Assembly: GCA_032207245.1 (NCBI GenBank)
Contig: CM063502.1
Coordinates: forward strand, 119,246,969-119,310,968
Direction: 5' to 3'
Source: Pardosa pseudoannulata
Lineage: Eukaryota > Arthropoda > Arachnida > Araneae > Lycosidae
DNA length: 64,000 nt
Shown here: positions 54,251 through 64,000 of the stretch, piece after piece
How the letters are laid out: the number at the start of each line of letters is the position of its first letter
How positions within the stretch are numbered: the first letter of the stretch is position 1
Position numbers and translations under genes: made by a program
The notes under the pieces: model-generated
Databases searched by the model: none
What the model saw: only the letters and a program-made list of their open reading frames with translations
What the model was told of the DNA's origin: nothing

Positions 54251-55420
54251 ATTAATTGCTTCACATTTTTTGCTGTGTATTTTTAGAGTTGCTAATTAAA
54301 GATATAGATTTTTTTTTATAAGGAAGCTTCATAATAAGAAAAATATTTTGTTTATGACATCATTTAAAACATATATTTAGAAATAATGGCAAAAATGTAG
54401 ATCTTGATCTTTGTTATAATTATTGATGGTTACCAACCATGTAAACGCTCCCTTAAAACACCAACATTAATTTTTTAATCTGGCATAATAATTATTAATT
54501 GTGACATTTAAACGATAATTTCCAAGACAAATCATTTAAGGTATTTATAGATGTTACCTATTGACTATTGTTTAAAATATTGATCCAAGATTTCAAGATT
54601 TAGTTTCCATCTTTGGCTGAAGTCGTGATTTATTTATAAACCGTTATAAATATCTGGATGATAAATTTGTATCATCCCTCAAAAAATCTTTAACCTCTTT
54701 TAACATGGATAAATAAGCTGCAACTTCTTTCAAGAACAAACAATATAATACGTATAATGATACAGAATTTAATGAAATATTACATGGAAGTTAGACTGGA
54801 AGGTTGTATTTTGATCACTATTAAGTTCCGTAAGTTAAGAAGAGAAAACAGAGTGGTCCAAGGTTATTGAGGAGTCAATAATGTATTTAATTATATATGT
54901 ATGTTTACATATATAGAGCGATAGAGTTTGATTGATTGATTGATTGTTTGATTAATTGATAGATAATTACTAATGGGTTTTATATAAGAATATAGATGCC
55001 TTAGAGTCGAAATGACTCCAGCTGGTGGTTTAGCGTTAAAAAGGTCACAACAGAAAACAGAACATATGAACTAATGAAAATAATACAACATATTTTTACA
55101 CATAATTCTTCAAAAAACATCTACCGATATCTTGATCACATTCTTCGTAGGGTTAGTAATTATGACGATATTTTAAATGGACCTTTAAGGAGGCACAGCA
55201 CCTTTCGAGACTTAAAACATTCATTATTAACAGTCTTTTAGCAATTCATAATAAAACACGAAAATTGTGCTCTTTATCGGATATATTTCTAACAGGTTTT
55301 TTTAGTAATTCTCTAGCTCTAAAAATATTCTTTTCATTCGTTATTTCACACACCACACTTTTTATAATAACATAAAAATATACACCAAATGATAAAAAAA
55401 TTAAGTTCACTTACCCACAT
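54251..55420. other. No recognised feature
   Basis: AT-rich with a short (TTGA)n run at about 54928-54955. Confidence 0.5.
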
Positions 55421-56640
55421 GATAACTTTTGAAGTATATAAATTAGAAGCTAAATTTTTATATCAATTTGTTGTAAAATAACCGTTATTCTGAAAACGTA
55501 AAACTGTAAAGGTATCCGACTTATGAAATGATAAAACAGATTTAAAACTGTTAATATATTGAAAATGTAAGTAAAATTTACCCTTATCATGCTATGTCAT
55601 AAAATTAATTACCTTTATAATTCTATGCCATGTAATAATGGTTCAAAGAATAAAAGAATTAATAATCTTATATTTGATTTAAAAAATTGTTTCTTTTTGC
55701 AAACTTCAAAATATCATAACTTTTGAAATATGCATATTAGAAGCTGTATTTTTATATCACATTGAAATAAAAAATCTGACATAGTCTGAAAACATAAAAT
55801 TTTAAAAGTACCTGACAATTACAATTTAAAACACACTCAAAACCATTAATAAATAGAAAATGTAAGTAAAATTTACCTATATCATTCTGTACAATAAAAT
55901 ATATTGTTCGTGTTAATACAGTTGAGGTCCATAGAATGAAAAAGATAACTAACTTATATTTGACATAAAAAAAATTTTTTTATTACAAATTTCAAAAGTT
56001 GGGCTATTAATTTCGCTGATAAGTGGATTTCTATTTCTTCACTTGGTAAACATATTTTATGCTTTTTAAAAAATGTATTGCTTAATGTAGCAAAATAAAT
56101 AATTTTAATAGAGACTTGTTGAATATCTAGGTAAGTATTCATCCTAAACAAAGAATTTTTCATTTTATATTGAATCAAAAATACGCTGTATAATGCAGAC
56201 TATTTTGCGAAAAAGGCACTATGTCATAACAAGCATATTTTTTGTTTTGTACAATAAAATATGTTGTTCGTGTTAATAAAGTTGAGGTTCAGAGACTGAA
56301 AAAGATAGTTAGCTTATATTTGACATAAAAAAAAATTGTGTGCTTTTTTTTTTTTACAAATTTCAAAAATTTGGCTATTTCTTTAGCTGATAAGTGGATT
56401 TATATTTCTTCACTTGGTAAACATATTTTATGCTTTTTAAAAAATGTATTGCTTAATGTAGCAAAATAAATAATTTTTATAGAGATTTGTTGAATATCTA
56501 GGTAAGTATTCATCCTTAACAGAGAATTTTTCATTTTATACTGAATCAAAAATAAGCTGTTATAATGCACACTGTTTTGCTAAAAGGGTACTATGTCATA
56601 AATAGAATATTTTTTGTGTTTTATACAAGATGTGTTATGT
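55421..56640. repeat. Tandem duplications (~290 and ~371 bp)
   Basis: ATAACTTTTGAA.TAT...ATTAGAAGCT occurs near 55421 and 55713. A longer block containing GCTGATAAGTGGATTT, TTCACTTGGTAAACATATTTT and GAATATCTAGGTAAGTATTCATCC occurs near 56015 and again near 56386. The second pair is highly similar. Confidence 0.8.
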
Positions 56641-56759
56641 CCGCTTTACTGGAATAAAGTGACATAGCTGATATTCCCCTCAAATGTATACTTTATAACA
56701 TTTATATCACAATACGCGTATTAATGCAATAAACTTATTCAACATTCTTTCATTTTTAA

Positions 56760-57327
56760 CCCCTTCCGGTAAAATGACGAGTCTAACTCGTCATTAGTTT
56801 TTTATTCCATACCGCACAATGACGAACAACACTCGTCATGCGATTAAAGTTACTGTTAAATATGATAATTAATTTAGTTTAAAATTTCTAGTGTACTGAA
56901 TTTGGCAACACTTTTATCACTTGTGAAAATCACAAGTCACTATTGCATATTGTTTACTTAGAATTTCTTGGTACAAGTCATTGCCAAATTAATGAGTCAG
57001 AATAAAAGTAAACCTACTAAGAAATGCCGTATGTGTTACAAGAATCAAATTAAAAGTGAGACTACTTGGCGGTGTAAACAATTAAGAATTCCTTTGCACT
57101 TTGTTTTGAAAAGTACCACTAGCTTGAAACTATTATCTGTATACCTTTTTAATGTTTTGCTTTGATATTTTCTTAATTTTACTGTTTCTGATATTATTTC
57201 ACACTATGTAAAAAGTGGATTTTAATTAAGAATATGTAAGAATTGTAAAATGAAACAAGTTTTTTAAATAAAAATTAAATGGTTATTTCATGCACAGTTT
57301 TTCATTATTAAATCATACCGGAAGGTG
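56760..57327 (+). mobile_element. piggyBac-type deletion derivative, family C
   Basis: TTAA at 56756-56759 and 57328-57331. The ends are CCCCTTCCGGTA and TACCGGAAGGTG. Near the left end a perfect 10-bp hairpin (arms AATGACGAGT, 56773-56795) and a second pair with ATGACGA arms (56819-56839) form subterminal repeats. It differs in end sequence from copies A1 and A2. Confidence 0.8.
56968..57122 (+). pseudogene. piggyBac transposase C-terminal Cys-rich tail, frameshifted
   Basis: The frame shows KKCRMCYKNQIKSETTWRCK, the first half of the cysteine-rich domain. A few codons later the next frame reads CFEKYH followed by a stop at 57120-57122, the usual end of this domain. The lost frame and missing cysteines mean the domain is broken. 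No catalytic part is present. Confidence 0.75.
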
Positions 57328-57331
57328 TTAA

Positions 57332-60300
57332 TTATTAAATTTGTTAAATTTGATATATTTAACCTTAATTTAATATCACTCAGATTTTGAATACCTTTGG
57401 ATTAAAATATCTATTGTAACTTTTATAATAACTATAGATAAATTTGCAAGGATACAAAATAATCGCTAGAGCTTTCTCTATATTCTCATCAACTAAAACG
57501 GATGTCAATTCAAAGGAAGTAAACTCTCTTCCTGATTTATCTCATATTCCGCTTCTGAGAAAATTATGTCCCGGCTTAAATCAAATGATATTTCTAACTT
57601 CCTAGCGACAAGAATACAAACATAGAGTTGTTTATTCTTCTTGAATTATTCACACTGTGTACCTTAACCGTAAAGGGAAATATATAACTATTTACTTACA
57701 GAAGAAAATCGAATTCAAATCTTTGTCACTAAGCAGAAATGTAAATAGACGATAGATCTACCCTATATTTCCTTAGATCACTGGAGTGTAAAACATTATC
57801 AACATTTTTATGACTTTTTGATATGGTATGCTATTTGGATTTATATAAATTACCCAAGTGTATAACATTAAAGTTCGTATTTCTATCATATTTTAGTTGT
57901 GGTAATATTTTTTCTTAATCTTCACTTTTTGATCTAGTTTTGTTGATTGCATTGCATTTCTCGTTATGGTAATATTTATAAACTATAAATGTTAACTTAT
58001 ATACTCTTTTCTTGACTTTAATACAGTTAAGTTTGTTAACATTTGACATTTTTAATACATCAAAACTTTCTATCTTTACTTTATTAAACGTTGTTAAATT
58101 TTAGACATTTACCATTTGTTTTTCCAGTTTCTTAAACTTCTCGATAGAAGGAGAGTTAAAGATAATAACAGTTGGTCAGTCAAGATTATATTATTTCTAT
58201 TCTTTTTTTTTGTTGTTGTTCCATCGGTTTTTTAGTTAAGTTAGGCCTGAAAACAGTATAAGGACAAATACCAAAGACAAATTCTACGATATTAACACAG
58301 TAAGGCTTAACGTCTCTTTTTGAAGTTAGTAAAAAATTAGTTTGTTTCTTGGTAACGATATTTTTTTTCTTTTTAGCGAAAATAGACGGCAATCGTATAA
58401 ACAACTAACCTTTCAAGTATCTGCTGTAATTTTTTAATTTTGTTATTTTGATCAACATTATATAATTTTTTTTCAAATTTGCCCTTGAATTTATTTTTCT
58501 GCAGGTGGATTAATTGAAATAATGAAAAATAGCTATAGCTGTTATAAATTCTTTGCCTTACTTTACTGTATTTACATTAGGATGGCAATTAATTCTTTTA
58601 TCCGGAAACCTGTCATTTTTATAAATGGCGCTCTTTGAAGTTTAAAATTGCGCCTCATCACTAATGAGGGCATTTTATAATATTAGATGTTGTTTTAGTT
58701 TCATCGTTTTTCTTAATCTCAGTTAATAATAACTTAAATTTAAGTAATTCACAAATATATATTTAGCAGAACCGATTAATTATCTGTCATTATCGTAAAA
58801 GATATAAACTAATCTTACTTCAACTTCAGTGTCATATCCATCAGTTTATATTTCAATTTATAATTTTATCTTAATATAGTTAGCTGGTAGTAATTTGGAC
58901 GAGTTTGTTCCCAGTTGTGCAAAAGGATAGAGTAAAGGCAAGATAATATTAATAAGGAAATAGAGTACATTTCTACACTAAAGTATTTGGAAACATAAAT
59001 CACTAAATTAAAAATAAATACTAATAGACTTGGTAATGCATACTGGGTAATAAAGTATTATGAAAACTTGGTATGTCATTGTAGTGGAGACAAAAATTTT
59101 ATATGGCATACAGGCATAGTATGGTTCCCTAAATTAACATGGAATCACTGAACTCTAATCGATACGAAGAAAATATCCTGCATACATACAAAACAGTTGC
59201 AATCCCAGTTTAAAACTTATTAACAGGAATTTAACCAATTTCCACTATCACAGCCAAATAACAAAAGTTTATGAGTTGCAATATAAGGGATTAAAGGAAA
59301 CCTATAAAGACAATATATTACAAGGGGAAAATAGTGAATTATATAATCTGAAACAAAGCATCAGTCCAGTATATTTCTCATAATTCAAAATTATTTCATG
59401 AAAAGAGCTAAGAAAATAATATAAATTAAAACTTAAGTCTTTAAAGATAGCAGTAAAATGGAGACAGAAATAGGCTATAGATATGTAATCAGAAAAAGAA
59501 ATAAAATATTATATACTTGCAAAACAAAAATACATTATTACAATGCTGTAATTAAAGCTGAAGATACAATAATGTATCTCGGCAATAATAGATTCTCTCA
59601 TAAAAATAAAATTTTTGAGTGATTGTGATATAGATTTACATACTAATAATCTTTCTATAATTAAAAGCTCGTAAAATTTAGTACCAAAATGAAATTTAAT
59701 AACCCAGATACAAGGAGAATGCAAAAATTTGTGTAATAGAGAAATTAATATAATGTGGATCAAAGAGGGTATAGATTATAGATAATATGGTAAAACAGTA
59801 TGAAATAAAATAATGGCACAATTATAAAACTACAGTATTATAAATTTCCAATTGAGAACTAAACAGTTTCTAATAAAGAAGATTACTAAAATTCAATTTA
59901 AAAATACTTATCTGGCTAAACATCTTAAAAAATCAAAAAATCACAAAATTTATCCAAAAATCTTTTAAAATATTTCTAATGTTTTCCTTACACTATTATT
60001 AATATATAGTTTAACCAAAAGTTTATTAGTTTATTTTAATGTTTAACTGAATGCACCAATTAGTAAGAATTTCAAAACATCCGTAATATTTATGTTCTCT
60101 TTCACAGTAAAAATTCATCAAAAATTCCTTCTGTTAACACTACGATTGTCACTAAATAATAATTCACTTTGTTGAGAGAGATTGGAATAAAATGTATTTA
60201 TTCCAGTTTCATCACAGAAAAAAATTGTCATTGTATTGTAACATGTACTTGTAGCATTACTTTAAACACCTAATAAATCAAATTTATAATAAAATATGGT

Positions 60301-60374
60301 ACTATTTATAAATGAATTTGGATTTCTCAATCAGAATTAACATAGTTTGCTTGAGAGTGTCTGCTTAAAATACT
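57332..60374. other. Long stretch without recognised gene
   Basis: AT-rich. The frames at 58186-58404 and 59509-59763 show no recognisable domain and no splice-supported structure. Confidence 0.5.
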
Positions 60375-60380
60375 CTAGAT

Positions 60381-61296
60381 CAGGGGTAGGCAACACGGCG
60401 CCCGCGGGCGCCATGGTGCCCCCGATCGATTTTTAATGCTCCCTCGCTGGATTAATGTAAATGTATGATAGCCAGAGCGATTTACTTATTCTTGTCAAAC
60501 GGCGATATACAGCAAGTAGTCAGTTGAGTTTAGGACATTCAAATGCAAGTTAGTGTTGTTGAAATCCCATCTATTGAAAAAGTCATTATCACATACCCCA
60601 AATATAAAATATACTGTTGAGAGTTTAAATTTGAATAACGAAAATTTTACTGCTACATCATATTTAGAAATTATAGATAAGCTAATAGAAGAGTTTTCTT
60701 CTAGATTTGACGATTTTGCAGCATTAGAACCCGTTCTAAGATTTTTCATAAATCCATTGAATGTTACTGTAGATGATGTCCTTGAATTAGTTTAAGTGTA
60801 TTTCGAGCTTCATAATATCGAAGACCTAGAATTAGAAATAATAAACTTGCAAAGTGATATTATTTTAAAAGCGCATAGTAATGATAAAATGTTTTGGAAT
60901 TTAGTCGATGAAAATAAGTATCCTATTTTAAGGAAATGTGCTCTAAAAATTTATTCATATTGTGCAACATACAATTGCGAGTCTTTGTTCTCAAATATGA
61001 AAAATTTGAAATCAAAATACCAAACAAAGCTTAATGACTCACATTTAGATAATTGTTTAAGGACCGGGAACTATAAATATATCCCCAATTATAAGAAATT
61101 AGCTGAAAATATCGACACCCAAGTTTCACACTGAACTATATGTAGCATTATGTATGACACCAACAAAATAAAGTTATAAAAAATATGTTTTTTTAATGCC
61201 TATTTATACCTGTTGATTACCTGTAAAATATGCGCCCTCGGGGATTTTCAAAATTTAGTATTGCGCCCTTAAGAACAAACAGGTTGCCGACCCCTG
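60381..61296 (+). mobile_element. hAT-type element, internally deleted
   Basis: The ends are CAGGGGTAGGCAAC and GTTGCCGACCCCTG, inverted repeats with one mismatch. CTAGAT occurs directly outside both ends (60375-60380 and 61297-61302), shorter than the usual 8-bp duplication. Both ends are followed by GCGCCC-containing sequence. The interior is the C-terminal half of a transposase. Confidence 0.85.
60520..61134 (+). pseudogene. hAT transposase C-terminal half (GTF2IRD2/ZBED5-like), in-frame stop
   Basis: One frame is open from 60520 to 61134 except for a TAA at 60793-60795. It matches the C-terminal half of domesticated-type hAT proteins: EEFSSRFDDFAALEP, then FWNLV, YPILRKCALKIYSYCATYNC, then ESLFSNMKNLKSKYQTKL and LRTGNYKYIPNYKKLA, ending QVSH and a stop. 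This includes the dimerisation region (C-E-S-x-F-S). The BED finger and the early catalytic residues are missing. The stop falls between the two conserved blocks. Confidence 0.85.
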
Positions 61297-61302
61297 CTAG
61301 AT

Positions 61303-61696
61303 TTTAGAAATAAATTTTAAGAAAAAACAGCCTAGTAAAACTATCATATCAGTCCAACTTCATTTGAAGAAAAACTAATTTATAAAAATATAGTATATTA
61401 GAATAATTTATTTAAAACTATCAGTAGAAACTATAAATAGCTAGCAATTTTTTACCAGTAATAAATCCACTTGAATAATATTTTAAGTCAGGAAAACCTC
61501 TCAATATATTTTCCTTTATAAAATTATCCTTTTGTTCATATCCATTAAATGGTATAGAATTGCTCACAGAAATATATTTCCATGATTATGCCTAAAATTA
61601 AATTAAATTATTATTTACATATGGATATACATAAGTGTCATCTGATTAAATATAACTTGACATTCTGTCCTTTTTTTTGTTTAATTTACCTTATTA
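61303..61696. other. No recognised feature
   Basis: AT-rich spacer. Confidence 0.45.
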
Positions 61697-62945
61697 TCTA
61701 TATATATAAAAATGAATTTGTGTGTGTCTGTCTGTCTGTATGTATGTATGTACTCAATAGACTCAAAAACCATGCATCCAATCGCCGTGAAAATTTGGGA
61801 AATGTTTAGGTATATCCCTGGGAAGGTTTTTGTAAATTTTTAACGTTCGAAATCCATTCCTTCCCCCATTTTCGAGCCTTTCATGTCACTATTCCAAGCA
61901 TTATTTTCCCCGGTTAAAAGCAAACGATTAAATTTTTAATTTATCGCGTGATAACTAAGCGAAAGAAGCATTATTTTTAGCAATGTGACGTCATCCCAAA
62001 TAATTGTTTTAAACGCAGTTTTCCTCGGTTAAAAGTAGAAGACTAAAATTTTTAATTTATTACATAATTCATAGGTGAAAATGATATTTTTCTATCATTA
62101 TGACGTCATTCCTTTAAATATTTCATTTATTTATTTCTTATTTTATAATCGTCTGCGTAGTATCAATTCGATTTGATCTGGAAATTGAGATATAAAGTGA
62201 TTCACTTTCATTTCTATGTGACGCAAATTATAGCATTTTTATATGAGAACTAATTTGAAATTTAATTCTTTGTTCATTTTTACGTTACAATGAAATGTTT
62301 ATCAACAATATTGTAAGTACAAAAAGTACAAATTTCAGCAACTCTCATGGGCAAATAAAAACTTATCATTTTATATATTTATCTTCATATTCATATGGTT
62401 GTCAATATGAGTGTGTGTTTCTGTTTCATACAAAACCATGTGATTTGTCATAAATTTCCTTAATTTTGGACAACATTTATTACTACCAACAAAATTAGCA
62501 CTGTTGCTGTCAAAACCTCTGCTTCCTATTCTACCACGTAATATGGCAAGGTATATTAACATTGCTAATCAACGTACAGTAGTAATACAGTAATGTAATT
62601 TAGGGTTAAAGTTATATTTTGCCATAAAAAAGTTTGAGCAAATTTAATAAAAACACAAATTTGATGCAGATTTAATCGTTAGCATGTAAATATATATTTT
62701 ATTTTTATTTATTGATATTAAAAACAGTTTTTATTTTTATGTTTTTTTATACAAATCTACCCGATAAGTAATGCACTTACTGGACATTCAGCTATTAATA
62801 AACTGTTATAATCGTCAACAATCTGAAACATACGAGATTTATTCAGCATTTCTATTAATACATCATATTATCTTTAACAGTGGTTCTAAATCTTTCATCG
62901 AAATATTTTAAAACCCAGACCGAAGGCTGGGTGCGAAGCAGCTAG
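61697..62945 (+). mobile_element. Non-autonomous Helitron
   Basis: It starts TCTATATATATAAAAATG after an A and ends CTAG before a T, i.e. insertion between A and T. The 3' end has a hairpin ACCCAG..CTGGGT (62913-62932) 9 bp before CTAG, the canonical Helitron terminator. The 5' part contains GACTCAAAAACCATGCATCCAATCG-like sequence found in arthropod Helitrons. There is no Rep/helicase frame. Inside, a ~118-bp unit (CGGTTAAAAG..TTTTTAATTTAT) is tandemly duplicated. Confidence 0.87.
62913..62932 (+). terminator. Helitron 3' terminal hairpin
   Basis: Six-base outer stem ACCCAG/CTGGGT with an inner CC/GG pair around GAA, followed after 9 bases by CTAG. Confidence 0.85.
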
Positions 62946-64000
62946 TTTATAATAAAAAATCCGTAGTCAAAGACATTAATTTAGTAATAATCTTAATGGG
63001 AACAAGCCTTTATTTCAGTGTGATGTTCTAAAATTGTATAGGATCAATTCCCATTCTAAGCCTCATAGTCCCTGGGAAAATATTCTATGATTCGTCTGTC
63101 CCATGGCACGAGAAAAAACTGCAATGAAGATATATGACCTCAAAAGCATATTGCATTTCTTCTAGAAACACAGATTCACTTCACTCTCTGTTTATAAAAC
63201 CCAAAAGAGCCTTCATTATATATTTCTGAACCTTCTATTCTCAAAGGACAAATTTAACGTGTCTTAAAAGAAAAGGCCGAAAAAAAATATACTTTTTTAA
63301 TAATGATGCAGATTATTATTTTAAAAATATTTTCCCCACAAGAAATAAGTATCCTTTGAAATCATTATAGCTTGAAAATATATGTCTAAAAACTGAAATG
63401 GAAAGTATAAAGGGCTTTTATTTTCAAATGAATTGCATTTTTAACATTACATAAATTGTTTAGAATTAAGAAGATGAATGAATTTAGGCCACTAAAATTT
63501 TTACATGGGATATCCCTTTCGAAATCATATTAAATACCTTACAAATTTAATCTATATTATCATCTACAACTAAACGTGACGGTTTATCTCAAAGCTTTTA
63601 ACTTTAAAGTGAATTATTAGTTAAAGGTAAATAAACGAAAAAGAGAAAATATCATATTCTAATTCTTTAAATTTTAATGGATATTCAATAGCAATTTTAT
63701 AAATAATTTTCTATTTCACAAACTATCACTTTGAAGTAATTTATAAAATATAAATTTTAGAACGCACATTTGAATTTTGAAATTTTGAATGCAAGAATAC
63801 ATACTCCATTTATTTCTATCGTAATACTTTGTTGTAATAGTAAAGAAATATTTTATTAAGCTTGAGATAGTTTTAGTTTTTCTCGGAATTTTGAAAATTG
63901 TATCTCTGTTAAAACAACTAACTTCTAATTACACAGTTACACAAACTAATTTGGACTTCTGTTTTATATATAAAATATTTACATATTAACTAATATATCG
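62946..64000. other. No recognised feature
   Basis: AT-rich to the window end. A slightly less AT-rich patch at 63010-63120 may be an old repeat. Confidence 0.45.

Noticed and set aside
60553..60795. Two separate small genes at 60553 and 60796
   Set aside because: Same frame separated by one stop. Both halves match one hAT transposase, so they are one pseudogene.

Overview
The window looks like intergenic, repeat-dominated DNA from an AT-rich animal genome. An arthropod, and probably an arachnid, is my best guess. That guess rests on the type of Gag-Pol LTR element, the piggyBac/hAT/Helitron/SINE mixture and the very long (AT)n tracts; it is inference and no host gene was available to confirm it. 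I found no convincing host protein-coding gene, rRNA gene or true tRNA gene. Almost every meaningful reading frame belongs to a transposable element, and most of these are broken.

Left part (1-21 kb). Two related copies of one LTR retrotransposon are present. Element 1 (from 422) has a 5' LTR, a leader and an open gag-protease frame that runs into a 100-N assembly gap at 3901. Element 2 (13433-19719) is complete at both ends, with LTRs, TATA boxes, poly(A) signals, a polypurine tract and a 22-bp duplication inside gag. Its single long polyprotein frame is broken by three frameshifts. The pol order in Element 2 is protease, integrase, then the very end of RNase H, with reverse transcriptase and the second half of integrase deleted. 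This points to a Ty3/gypsy-like element with a copia-like pol order (the arrangement known from Gmr1-like elements). The 3' LTR of Element 2 resembles Element 1's 5' LTR more than its own 5' LTR. Between the elements lie three tandem copies of a ~1.8-kb repeat carrying AT microsatellites, and then a satellite array with a four-monomer higher-order structure.

Middle part (21-44 kb). This part holds dispersed and tandem repeats, two copies of a ~1-kb repeat ending in a hairpin, a short Helitron with a tRNA-like stretch, a TTAA-flanked piggyBac-like MITE nested in an older repeat, two copies of one internally deleted piggyBac element in opposite orientation, a small foldback MITE, and three tRNA-derived SINEs or SINE fragments.

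Right part (44-64 kb). This part holds a hAT element with perfect 8-bp target duplications inside a 255-bp tandem array, a ~550-bp tandem array with an inner amplification, a second tandem set near 55-56.6 kb, a third piggyBac-type deletion derivative, a second hAT-type remnant, and a canonical Helitron ending in hairpin plus CTAG. The remaining stretches are AT-rich with nothing I can assign.

The parts do not form a pathway. They are a layered record of insertions. The recurring theme is internally deleted elements that keep their ends, and in five DNA transposons also the tail of the transposase.
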